Shown: positions 26,601-39,100 of the stretch, in pieces
How the letters are laid out: the number at the start of each line of letters is the position of its first letter
Position numbering within the stretch: position 1 is the stretch's first letter
Source of the DNA: Patiria miniata
Taxonomy: Eukaryota; Echinodermata; Asteroidea; Valvatida; Asterinidae
Length of the DNA: 64,000 nt
NCBI RefSeq assembly: GCF_015706575.1
Contig: NW_024037056.1
Coordinates: 12,103,176-12,167,175 of the forward strand
Direction of reading: 5' to 3'
The notes under the pieces: generated by a model
Databases searched by the model: none
What the model saw: the letters and a program-made list of their open reading frames with translations, nothing else
Told to the model about the DNA's origin: nothing
Made by a program: the position numbers and the translations under genes

Positions 26601-29600
26601 TGACAAATTTGCAAGGCTTCTGACTTGAAACTTTTGGAGTGAGCCCCAGAAGTAGGTGCATGATGCCCCCAGTTTCGTTTTTGTGCAGTAAGTCCCATAG
26701 CAAGGGCTGTCAGCGCCAGCCTACATGGCTCTCATGAGTCGCGGTCTAAAGGTATCTCAACATGGATGGATTTTGACAAACTATACCTTGGTGGATAGCG
26801 GATGAATAGGCCAACACGCTGACAAATTTGCAAGGCTTCTGACTTGAAACTTTTGGAGTGAGCCCCAGAAGTAGGTGCATGATGCCCCCAGTTTCGTTTT
26901 TGTGCAGTAAGTCCCATAGCAAGGGCTGTCAGCGCCAGCCTACATGGCTCTCATGAGTCGCGGTCTAAAGGTATCTCAACATGGATGGATTTTGACAAAC
27001 TATACCTTGGTGGATAGCGGATGAATAGGCCAACAAGCTGACAAATTTGCAAGGCTTCAGACTTGAAACTTTTGGAGTGAGCCCCAGAAGTAGGTGCATG
27101 ATGCCCCCAGTTTCGTTTTTGTGCAGTAAGTCCCATAGCAAGGGCTGTCAGCGCCAGCCTACATGGCTCTCATGAGTCGCGGTCTAAAGGTATCTCAACA
27201 TGGATGGATTTTGACAAACTATACCTTGGTGGATAGCGGATGAATAGGCCAACACGCTGACAAATTTGCAAGGCTTCTGACTTGAAACTTTTGGAGTGAG
27301 CCCCAGAAGTAGGTGCATGATGCCCCCAGTTTCGTTTTTGTGCAGTAAGTCCCATAGCAAGGGCTGTCAGCGCCAGCCTACATGGCTCTCATGAGTCGCG
27401 GTCTAAAGGTATCTCAACATGGATGGATTTTGACAAACTATACCTTGGTGGATAGCGGATGAATAGGCCAACACGCTGACAAATTTGCAAGGCTTCTGAC
27501 TTGAAACTTTTGGAGTGAGCCCCAGAAGTAGGTGCATGATGCCCCCAGTTTCGTTTTTGTGCAGTAAGTCCCATAGCAAGGGCTGTCAGCGCCAGCCTAC
27601 ATGGCTCTCATGAGTCGCGGTCTAAAGGTATCTCAACATGGATGGATTTTGACAAACTATACCTTGGTGGATAGCGGATGAATAGGCCAACACGCTGACA
27701 AATTTGCAAGGCTTCTGACTTGAAACTTTTGGAGTGAGCCCCAGAAGTAGGTGCATGATGCCCCCAGTTTCGTTTTTGTGCAGTAAGTCCCATAGCAAGG
27801 GCTGTCAGCGCCAGCCTACATGGCTCTCATGAGTCGCGGTCTAAAGGTATCTCAACATGGATGGATTTTGACAAACTATACCTTGGTGGATAGCGGATGA
27901 ATAGGCCAACACGCTGACAAATTTGCAAGGCTTCTGACTTGAAACTTTTGGGAGTGAGCCCCAGAAGTAGGTGCATGATGCCCCCAGTTTCGTTTTTGTG
28001 CAGTAAGTCCCATAGCAAGGGCTGTCAGCGCCAGCCTACATGGCTCTCATGAGTCGCGGTCTAAAGGTATCTCAACATGGATGGATTTTGACAAACTATA
28101 CCTTGGTGGATAGCGGATGAATAGGCCAACACGCTGACAAATTTGCAAGGCTTCTGACTTGAAACTTTTGGAGTGAGCCCCAGAAGTAGGTGCATGATGC
28201 CCCCAGTTTCGTTTTTGTGCAGTAAGTCCCATAGCAAGGGCTGTCAGCGCCAGCCTACATGGCTCTCATGAGTCGCGGTCTAAAGGTATCTCAACATGGA
28301 TGGATTTTGACAAACTATACCTTGGTGGATAGCGGATGAATAGGCCAACACGCTGACAAATTTGCAAGGCTTCTGACTTGAAACTTTTGGAGTGAGCCCC
28401 AGAAGTAGGTGCATGATGCCCCCAGTTTCGTTTTTGTGCAGTAAGTCCCATAGCAAGGGCTGTCAGCGCCAGCCTACATGGCTCTCATGAGTCGCGGTCT
28501 AAAGGTATCTCAACATGGATGGATTTTGACAAACTATACCTTGGTGGATAGCGGATGAATAGGCCAACACGCTGACAAATTTGCAAGGCTTCTGACTTGA
28601 AACTTTTGGAGTGAGCCCCAGAAGTAGGTGCATGATGCCCCCAGTTTCGTTTTTGTGCAGTAAGTCCCATAGCAAGGGCTGTCAGCGCCAGCCTACATGG
28701 CTCTCATGAGTCGCGGTCTAAAGGTATCTCAACATGGATGGATTTTGACAAACTATACCTTGGTGGATAGCGGATGAATAGGCCAACACGCTGACAAATT
28801 TGCAAGGCTTCTGACTTGAAACTTTTGGAGTGAGCCCCAGAAGTAGGTGCATGATGCCCCCAGTTTCGTTTTTGTGCAGTAAGTCCCATAGCAAGGGCTG
28901 TCAGCGCCAGCCTACATGGCTCTCATGAGTCGCGGTCTAAAGGTATCTCAACATGGATGGATTTTGACAAACTATACCTTGGTGGATAGCGGATGAATAG
29001 GCCAACACGCTGACAAATTTGCAAGGCTTCTGACTTGAAACTTTTGGAGTGAGCCCCAGAAGTAGGTGCATGATGCCCCCAGTTTCGTTTTTGTGCAGTA
29101 AGTCCCATAGCAAGGGCTGTCAGCGCCAGCCTACATGGCTCTCATGAGTCGCGGTCTAAAGGTATCTCAACATGGATGGATTTTGACAAACTATACCTTG
29201 GTGGATAGCGGATGAATAGGCCAACACGCTGACAAATTTGCAAGGCTTCTGACTTGAAACTTTTGGAGTGAGCCCCAGAAGTAGGTGCATGATGCCCCCA
29301 GTTTCGTTTTTGTGCAGTAAGTCCCATAGCAAGGGCTGTCAGCGCCAGCCTACATGGCTCTCATGAGTCGCGGTCTAAAGGTATCTCAACATGGATGGAT
29401 TTTGACAAACTATACCTTGGTGGATAGCGGATGAATAGGCCAACACGCTGACAAATTTGCAAGGCTTCTGACTTGAAACTTTTGGAGTGAGCCCCAGAAG
29501 TAGGTGCATGATGCCCCCAGTTTCGTTTTTGTGCAGTAAGTCCCATAGCAAGGGCTGTCAGCGCCAGCCTACATGGCTCTCATGAGTCGCGGTCTAAAGG

Positions 29601-32537
29601 TATCTCAACATGGATGGATTTTGACAAACTATACCTTGGTGGATAGCGGATGAATAGGCCAACACGCTGACAAATTTGCAAGGCTTCTGACTTGAAACTT
29701 TTGGAGTGAGCCCCAGAAGTAGGTGCATGATGCCCCCAGTTTCGTTTTTGTGCAGTAAGTCCCATAGCAAGGGCTGTCAGCGCCAGCCTACATGGCTCTC
29801 ATGAGTCGCGGTCTAAAGGTATCTCAACATGGATGGATTTTGACAAACTATACCTTGGTGGATAGCGGATGAATAGGCCAACACGCTGACAAATTTGCAA
29901 GGCTTCTGACTTGAAACTTTTGGAGTGAGCCCCAGAAGTAGGTGCATGATGCCCCCAGTTTCGTTTTTGTGCAGTAAGTCCCATAGCAAGGGCTGTCAGC
30001 GCCAGCCTACATGGCTCTCATGAGTCGCGGTCTAAAGGTATCTCAACATGGATGGATTTTGACAAACTATACCTTGGTGGATAGCGGATGAATAGGCCAA
30101 CACGCTGACAAATTTGCAAGGCTTCTGACTTGAAACTTTTGGAGTGAGCCCAGAAGTAGGTGCATGATGCCCCCAGTTTCGTTTTTGTGCAGTAAGTCCC
30201 ATAGCAAGGGCTGTCAGCGCCAGCCTACATGGCTCTCATGAGTCGCGGTCTAAAGGTATCTCAACATGGATGGATTTTGACAAACTATACCTTGGTGGAT
30301 AGCGGATGAATAGGCCAACACGCTGACAAATTTGCAAGGCTTCTGACTTGAAACTTTTGGAGTGAGCCCCAGAAGTAGGTGCATGATGCCCCCAGTTTCG
30401 TTTTTGTGCAGTAAGTCCCATAGCAAGGGCTGTCAGCGCCAGCCTACATGGCTCTCATGAGTCGCGGTCTAAAGGTATCTCAACATGGATGGATTTTGAC
30501 AAACTATACCTTGGTGGATAGCGGATGAATAGGCCAACACGCTGACAAATTTGCAAGGCTTCTGACTTGAAACTTTTGGAGTGAGCCCCAGAAGTAGGTG
30601 CATGATGCCCCCAGTTTCGTTTTTGTGCAGTAAGTCCCATAGCAAGGGCTGTCAGCGCCAGCCTACATGGCTCTCATGAGTCGCGGTCTAAAGGTATCTC
30701 AACATGGATGGATTTTGACAAACTATACCTTGGTGGATAGCGGATGAATAGGCCAACACGCTGACAAATTTGCAAGGCTTCTGACTTGAAACTTTTGGAG
30801 TGAGCCCCAGAAGTAGGTGCATGATGCCCCCAGTTTCGTTTTTGTGCAGTAAGTCCCATAGCAAGGGCTGTCAGCGCCAGCCTACATGGCTCTCATGAGT
30901 CGCGGTCTAAAGGTATCTCAACATGGATGGATTTTGACAAACTATACCTTGGTGGATAGCGGATGAATAGGCCAACACGCTGACAAATTTGCAAGGCTTC
31001 TGACTTGAAACTTTTGGAGTGAGCCCCAGAAGTAGGTGCATGATGCCCCCAGTTTCGTTTTTGTGCAGTAAGTCCCATAGCAAGGGCTGTCAGCGCCAGC
31101 CTACATGGCTCTCATGAGTCGCGGTCTAAAGGTATCTCAACATGGATGGATTTTGACAAACTATACCTTGGTGGATAGCGGATGAATAGGCCAACACGCT
31201 GACAAATTTGCAAGGCTGACTTGAAACTTTTGGAGTGAGCCCAGAAGTAGGTGCATGATGCCCCCAGTTTCGTTTTTGTGCAGTAAGTCCCATAGCAAGG
31301 GGTCAGCGCCAGCCTACATGGCTCTCATGAGTCGCGGTCTAAAGGTATCTCAACATGGATGGATTTTGACAAACTATACCTTGGTGGATAGCGGATGAAT
31401 AGGCCAAAGCTGACAAATTTGCAAGGCTTCTGACTTGAAACTTTTGGAGTGAGCCCCAGAAGTAGGTGCATGATGCCCCCAGTTTCGTTTTTGTGCAGTA
31501 AGTCCCATAGCAAGGGCTGTCAGCGCCAGCCTACATGGCTCTCATGAGTCGCGGTCTAAAGGTATCTCAACATGGATGGATTTTGACAAACTATACCTTG
31601 GTGGATAGCGGATGAATAGGCCAACACGCTGACAAATTTGCAAGGCTTCTGACTTGAAACTTTTGGAGTGAGCCCCAGAAGTAGGTGCATGATGCCCCCA
31701 GTTTCGTTTTTGTGCAGTAAGTCCCATAGCAAGGGCTGTCAGCGCCAGCCTACATGGCTCTCATGAGTCGCGGTCTAAAGGTATCTCAACATGGATGGAT
31801 TTTGACAAACTATACCTTGGTGGATAGCGGATGAATAGGCCAACACGCTGACAAATTTGCAAGGCTTCTGACTTGAAACTTTTGGAGTGAGCCCCAGAAG
31901 TAGGTGCATGATGCCCCCAGTTTCGTTTTTGTGCAGTAAGTCCCATAGCAAGGGCTGTCAGCGCCAGCCTACATGGCTCTCATGAGTCGCGGTCTAAAGG
32001 TATCTCAACATGGATGGATTTTGACAAACTATACCTTGGTGGATAGCGGATGAATAGGCCAACACGCTGACAAATTTGCAAGGCTTCTGACTTGAAACTT
32101 TTGGAGTGAGCCCCAGAAGTAGGTGCATGATGCCCCCAGTTTCGTTTTTGTGCAGTAAGTCCCATAGCAAGGGCTGTCAGCGCCAGCCTACATGGCTCTC
32201 ATGAGTCGCGGTCTAAAGGTATCTCAACATGGATGGATTTTGACAAACTATACCTTGGTGGATAGCGGATGAATAGGCCAACACGCTGACAAATTTGCAA
32301 GGCTTCAGACTTGAAACTTTTGGAGTGAGCCCCAGAAGTAGGTGCATGATGCCCCCAGTTTCGTTTTTGTGCAGTAAGTCCCATAGCAAGGGCTGTCAGC
32401 GCCAGCCTACATGGCTCTCATGAGTCGCGGTCTAAAGGTATCTCAACATGGATGGATTTTGACAAACTATACCTTGGTGGATAGCGGATGAATAGGCCAA
32501 CACGCTGACAAATTTGCAAGGCTTCAGACTTGAAACT
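11641..32537. repeat. 219-bp tandem array, homogenised zone (about 95 units)
   Basis: Near-identical 219-bp head-to-tail units run without interruption into the assembly gap. Variation is mostly a few recurring alternatives: AACACGCTG or AACAAGCTG, CTTCTGAC or CTTCAGAC, GGTATCTC or GGTACCTC. These occur in ordered blocks, which indicates higher-order structure. Rare indel units occur, for example T-run variants near 18580, 21204 and 22736 and small deletions at 31217-31300 and 31407. The period is 73 codons; on the minus strand one frame carries a 61-codon open stretch and one TGA per unit. The unit shows no tRNA, 5S or snRNA features and no similarity to the neighbouring muscle exons. The true length is unknown because the right end is lost in the gap. 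Confidence 0.97.
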
Positions 32538-33037
32538 NNNNNNNNNNNNNNNNNNNNNNNNNNNNNNNNNNNNNNNNNNNNNNNNNNNNNNNNNNNNNNN
32601 NNNNNNNNNNNNNNNNNNNNNNNNNNNNNNNNNNNNNNNNNNNNNNNNNNNNNNNNNNNNNNNNNNNNNNNNNNNNNNNNNNNNNNNNNNNNNNNNNNNN
32701 NNNNNNNNNNNNNNNNNNNNNNNNNNNNNNNNNNNNNNNNNNNNNNNNNNNNNNNNNNNNNNNNNNNNNNNNNNNNNNNNNNNNNNNNNNNNNNNNNNNN
32801 NNNNNNNNNNNNNNNNNNNNNNNNNNNNNNNNNNNNNNNNNNNNNNNNNNNNNNNNNNNNNNNNNNNNNNNNNNNNNNNNNNNNNNNNNNNNNNNNNNNN
32901 NNNNNNNNNNNNNNNNNNNNNNNNNNNNNNNNNNNNNNNNNNNNNNNNNNNNNNNNNNNNNNNNNNNNNNNNNNNNNNNNNNNNNNNNNNNNNNNNNNNN
33001 NNNNNNNNNNNNNNNNNNNNNNNNNNNNNNNNNNNNN
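32538..33037. other. Assembly gap, exactly 500 N
   Basis: A run of 500 N interrupts the sequence. The left side ends inside a satellite unit; the right side begins 26 bases from the 3' edge of a coding exon. A round 500 suggests a placeholder, so neither the missing satellite length nor the continuity across the join is established. Confidence 0.98.
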
Positions 33038-33062
33038 CAACAATGTCGTGATTTTTACTCAC

Positions 33063-33177
33063 AGAATTTAGCCTTGACCAGTTTGGGCTGTGACACCTGG
33101 CTAGGTTTGCCCTTGCCAGCCTTGTTGACTGCAGCCACGCGGAACTCGTAGGTACGCCCCTCTATCAGATTGGGGAC
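33063..33177 (-). CDS. Exon 25: Fn5, second half
   Basis: The 115-nt exon encodes VPNLIEGRTYEFRV then AAVNKAGKGKPS, the E-F-G strand region of a fibronectin type III domain (Y-x-F-R-V-x-A-x-N and a G-x-S/G-x-P turn). The acceptor is CTTCCTCAG|GTCCCC; the donor TTCT|GTGAGT ends in phase 1. It is the last exon before the 500-N gap, so the downstream part of the protein is not visible. The closing residues (KAKF) differ from the usual K-D/E-P-(F/Y)-G ending seen in the other Fn domains here. Confidence 0.93.
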
Positions 33178-36100
33178 CTGAGGAAGGCAGAAAAAAAAAC
33201 ATAATTTCACGACTGTTGTTGGGAATGTACAACCTGTGCAAAACATCCCAAATACTTGCCAAAAAAGAGAGAGTTGTGATGACAAAGATAAGACGCACTT
33301 CGTGAAAAGTGACCAGGGCATCACAATTTAAAATTCTGAACTAGATCTTCATCTTCACTCATCATAAATGCATTTCTTAAAAATAAAAAAGATACTGATT
33401 TGGAAGTTGTGTTCTTTTAGTGATATATTAAGCCAATTATAAAGCTTATTTCTCTTTAAATTTTTAAACTTCAATTGTGGTATGAATGTTGAACTTATTT
33501 GCGCAGTTCTTAACTTGAAAACGTGCATTGGTCATGAAATGGTGACATAGACCAATTCACAAAGGATGCCATTTCTGATTGCGTTCCCTGAAATTTATTT
33601 ACACACACATGATTTTGTCACGCGATAATGTTGCACGTTTTAACATATACGCACAAATCAATGAGCGCGTCATAGGAGCACGTTAACATTTTACGCGAAA
33701 GCATGTCGTGAGACTTATTGCGCGATTTTTTAAAATCAAATTCGATTTGAAATTGGGAACAGGAGATTTTCCGACCTTAAAGTTAGTGCCTCTGACGGGT
33801 TTGTCGGTAGCATCCATCCAGCGAGTACTGGTCTTCTCTTTCTTCTCCACGACGTAGCCCTCGATGTCCGCCCCTCCGTCGTTCTCAGGCTCCTCCCACT
33901 CGAGGTCCACGAAGTCGTTGTCGTAGTCCACAACCTCCGGCACGCCCGGTGCGCCGGGCTCATCTGAAAAACAAAAAACAAGAGAGAAATGTAAACATCC
34001 AGAGAAAATAATAAACAAAAACAAGACAGGAATTGTCAACATCACAAGAATCAAAGGGTAACAAAATGTGACTTGGCCCAACTAGGGACTGTGAAATATT
34101 TCTTTACAAATACATGTAGCGCGCAAGCATTGACACGGCGCATACGCGCGCCCGGTTGCTATAATTCGACAGTTCAGTGCGTGAATCGCGTAGCTACAAT
34201 CGACTGAACGAGAACGTTCCTGGGCGCAATTCAAAACACGACTCAGCAACTTTTGATTTAAAATCGAGATCCTAGAACATTGTTTTCTCGAAATACACAG
34301 CATTCACTGCGCTAAAATTTCATCAGGTTAGTTGTTAAGCACCCTTCTTTAGATTTTGAGCACTTTTGTTGCAAAAGCACTTTAAGCAAGTTTCCCCACG
34401 ATGGCAGTTTCCCAAGCAAATACAGGGCGAGTCAAAAAAAAAACCCAAAACCCAAATGTCAGGACTATTGTTTGATTGAAGTTCTGCATGTAGCACTTTC
34501 AAAATCTGTCCACGGATCACGAAAAAGGTGTGCGTTCTTTCAGCAAAACGTAATCAATTCACACACATCCCTATGTGATTTCCTTTAGTTTTGCGGAAAG
34601 AACACTGAACTTTTTTGTGATCCGTGGACAGGACCTTTAAACGGCGGTTGTGTTTAAAAATTCCGTAATTTGAAAAGTGCATGAGTGATTTGAATGATTC
34701 TTGTACTAAAAGAAAGCTCATGAATTTGGCTTACATATCCTAGATTTTGAAAATGCTACATGCAGAACTTCCCTAAAACAATGGTCCAAACATTTGGGTT
34801 TCATTTTTTTTAACTCACCCTGTACATACTTGTAACATTTCAGCAAAGCAAATTTCATTGCGGTTACTTCAGCCAATGCTGTGAAATTTTGTCCACTTTA
34901 CACCTGCGTGTTCGCCAAATGGGACCAAAAACTGGGACACATACCGTATGGGTTCTTTGCCAGGACGGTGTGTGGGGCCTCCAAGTACTTGCTGACGCCC
35001 AGAGTAGTCTCTGCAGCAACACGGAACATGTACTCCGTTTTCTCTTGTAACTTGGTAACCTAAAAAAAACGGGAAAGAATATCAAATCTTCTAAGTTATA
35101 TTTCATGGATAATTCTAAACTAAATGTGAAAAATTATTTTCTACCAATACCAATAAAGTCTTTTGCAAAATTAAGAGAATATATGGTGGAGTTTTGTGAT
35201 CTTTTGCTCTAGCGCATTGTGTAGGTAATGGTTGTTGGTTTGAGACCAGCCTCGGTTGCAGTGATTGTGTCCTTGAGCAGCACTCTTTATCATCACCAAT
35301 TGCTTCTTCTCACTCAGGAGTAAAACTGGTACCGGTACCTGTTAGTGTACAGATGGATATCATGTTTTTACGATAGCAGGTTTTACATACTTTGGGAATT
35401 CATTATACAACGGTCATAAATGGTCATGGGGGAAGTGTGGCCTAGCGGTTAGGGATCGTGGCTCATGATGAGAGGGTCAGGGGTTCGAACCCAGCTGCTG
35501 GCCTAACGTTGTGTCCTTGTGCAAGCCACTTCACCCCCACTTGCCTCTCTCCACCCAGGAGTATAAATGGGTACCGGTGTCACATGAAAATCCGACTCCT
35601 CGCACGTGACAGGTCACTCTCCCGAAACGATCCTAAAAATAGCACGGTATCGTACTCACGCGTGCGCAGTACTACCAATGAGTCCACATTTCATGGAGTC
35701 GGATATTCACGCTACACCGGCATTAGCTTGGGAGTAACTGCGATGGACTAGCATCCCGTCCAGGGGAATAGAAATATTCTCAGTCGTTTCATGCTACTGA
35801 AACCAGAGACAAACGCCGGCCTAATGGGTCACATTGGCTCATGACAGACTTTAATTTTTTTTACTTTTACTTTACTAAAAATCGCCGTAGTGGTATCCGC
35901 TTATTTGTAACATTACCTTGAGTGTTGTGTCTTTTGTCGTGTCGTTGACCACCGACCAACCAGATCGCTTGATGTCTCTCTTCTCAATGATGTAGTTTGT
36001 GATTGGCTGGCCACCGTCGTCGGCTGGCGCTTGCCATGACAACACGGCCGAGGTTGCCGTGACGCCGTTAATTTCCATCGGCCCTTTCGGGGGACCGGGC

Positions 36101-39100
36101 TTGTCTAAGGATAAAGAAATTATAATAATCAGTAAATTTGAAAGATTTGTTTATTTTAATAAAATGATCACTATTTTTTATTTTGTCACAATGTTGTTGT
36201 TATATCAATGTTAATCATGGCATTACATTAAACAATTAGTACCTGTACTACGTTGTATTACATTGTATTATACTGTATTACATTGTATTACATTGTATTA
36301 CATTGTATTACATTGTATTACATTGTATTACATTGTATTACATTGTATTACATTGTTCACTGATGAAGTAATTAAACCACAGAGTATTCATGCAGTTTCG
36401 GGCGCTACAGGGAGTAATAAGCAGGGCGGTTTGGGACAGTAAAGTGACTAAAAAGGTAAAACTTTTTGAAATTGGCTGCCAGGTTTCTCAACTCACCGAG
36501 CACATTGACGTTAGACGTGCCTTTCTCCGTGCCAAACGGATTGGTGACCGTGACGACATAGACCCCCGTATCGCTGCGACGCGCATCCATGGTGGTCAGC
36601 TCAGCCGTCAGCAGGTTGCTGCGCAGCTTGGTGCGGTCGTCCGGCACCAGCTCCTCCTCGTCCAGGCTCCAGGTGGCTTTCGGTGGTGGGGTACCAGTGA
36701 AGGAGACGGATAGCTTGATGGTCTGGCCGGCCTTGACTGTGAGGTCTTTAAGCTGGGAGACGTCCAAGGAAGGAGGGACTGGACGAAAAAACGATAACCA
36801 GTTTACAGATTTTGAGTTCTGTTTTATTCCATGCCGTGAATCACTCTTTAAGACAAAACCCAAGTACAGAGCCTATATTCGGGTTTTTACCATAGCCTGT
36901 ACCAGGATTTCAACTGTCTCTTATCTCAAAATTTAATCCCCCTGAGGGAGTTTATTATGGGTTGAATGCCCACAACCAGCAGGAAGAAATTAATATCACT
37001 TGACTGAATGACTTGTTAGGTTTGCCTTGACCCTGCCCCAAGTGGACTAAATCACACATATTTTCAATAAATATATTATCTAGTGTAACATTTGTTTATG
37101 TCCAGAAATTAAACCATATTTCCTTTTTTTTTATCGTTGAAATTGGTGCACAAAAACTGGAAATCCTGAATTATGGGGTTGTACATGTTAGCAAATTTCT
37201 GCTCAATAAAATTGGTCCCTGATTCCATGGGTTTTTCCTGAGACCAATTTCACGAAACTCGTCTCATCTTGCGACTCATCTTAAGACTTACAAGTCCCTG
37301 CTCTAAGACTGATCTTAGCTAAGATGCGTCCAAAGACCTATTTCACTAAACCCATCTTAAGCAAGTTGCATCAAAACTGCCCATTTGATGGCTGTTTCAT
37401 GTTTGTTTTTACCACTTGATGAAACAGTCATTGGAAAGAACCGCGCAAACCAACTTCCCGTGAGGGTACATAGAACACGAACTTTCAAGAAAATGCTCCA
37501 GAAATGTGATCTAGGGTTACTCACTCTCGGGATCTTTGGCCACCACCGGCGGTGACACCACGCTGGGCTCGCTGAGCCCCGCCTCGTTCTCGGCCACCAC
37601 TCGAAATTCATACTCCTCTCCTTCCACCAAGTCCGGCACCTACAAGAATGGGAATCCAAGGTTAATTTTTAAAATAAATGTTTAGTGAAACTCCACGCAC
37701 AATCTAAATATTTCAAACCTTAACAAAGTCTTCTTCCTTGATGGAATTCATTCATATTCATGGAAATCGTAAATTCATTGTTGCTGATTCAGAGAACGTC
37801 AAACCTCAAAATTGTCAGTTTCACCGTGAAGAGACTTCAAATTTCATTTTGCAAAAATATGAACTTCTGCCATTTTATCCGGGATTTCGTGGAAGCAGGT
37901 CTCAAACATGTTAACCAACGCTTTTCAAAGGCTGCTGCCGACCCCAGTATGTGTGCATTTTGGCCCGACGGTAGATTAAAAAAATTGTCAAAACGTCACG
38001 TCTTTGCACCTTGTACTTGGTATCCTTGATGGGTTTCTTGTTGACACGTTCCCAGTCGCCCGTCGCGGGGTTCTTCTTCTCCACGTAGTAGCCCGCGATG
38101 GGACTGCCCCCGTCGTCCTTGGGTTTGGCCCAGGAGAGGGTGACAGAGTCCTTGGTCACGTCCTCGATGACGGGCTCGCCTGGGGGTAGGGCTGGGTCTG
38201 TGCAGGGGGTAGGGAGACAGATAGACTTTGAATGGCTTCCAAAGAAAGAGCATCTTGTATTGATGAATTCTGTGATAATATTACAATGTACTCCGAATCG
38301 TTTGTCAACGTGACTCAAGTTGAGTACGAGTCACCAAAATTGTGACTCACAACAGACTCAACGCTAGTCTGAACTCACATCTACACGACTGGCAAACTAC
38401 ATGGCTTACATTTTCACATGGTCTTAACTCAAATGTGCCTTTCAAGTAGAAAGGCCAGGCCATCAAGCATTTGCAAAAAAGTACAATTCAGAAGATGTCT
38501 CTGATAAACAAAAACCCAAATGACCCATACCGATTGGTTCCCGTGCCAGAGCCGCCTTGCTAGGCGTGCTCGGTTCGCTCTCCCCGGCCTTGTTGACGGC
38601 GATGGCCCGGAACTCGTAGTTCCCGCCCTGCACCAGGTCCGGTACCTCGTAGCTGGTGCCCTTGATTGGGCTCTTGGTGGCCTTGGACCAGCGTGGGGAA
38701 CCGACTTCCCGCTTCTCGATGATGTAGCCAGTGATCGGGCAGCCGCCGTCGAATTCTGGTGGGGACCACTTCAGCTCAATGCTGCCGTCGTGGGTGTCGA
38801 CGACCTTCGGCGCTTCCATCTGATCAGCGGGCTCTGAAATAACCAAATTTCAAAACCTCAAAACAAGTCTTTAGAAAAAAAATTCGCCTCTTAGTTTTCG
38901 CTTAGCAGATAAAATTGCTTAGAAATTCTGCTTAGCAAATTTGTGTGCTAAGCAAAAATTTGCAGAGTACCAGTCAACAGCAATACATGTGACATGCGAT
39001 TTTGGCTGGTGACCTGTTTTTGCTAAGCGAATGTCTTCCGTGCTTAGCAGAAATTCTGTGCTTAACATCTCCACAAAATTGGCAGCAAGTACGAAGAGCC

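Noticed and set aside
8368-32384. About 90 near-identical 61-codon minus-strand reading frames as a family of small genes
   Set aside because: They recur once per 219-bp satellite unit, each ended by the same TGA, with no promoter, splice or domain evidence. The satellite period explains them.
8465-32537. CRISPR-like array
   Set aside because: Units are 219 bp, continuous and almost fully identical, with no repeat-spacer alternation, in a eukaryotic intron-rich setting.
32418-33071. Long open frames across 32418-33071 on both strands
   Set aside because: They consist mostly of the 500-N gap and carry no information.
35429-35500. A functional tRNA gene
   Set aside because: A and B boxes are present, but the ends do not form an acceptor stem and the sequence continues into a SINE body.
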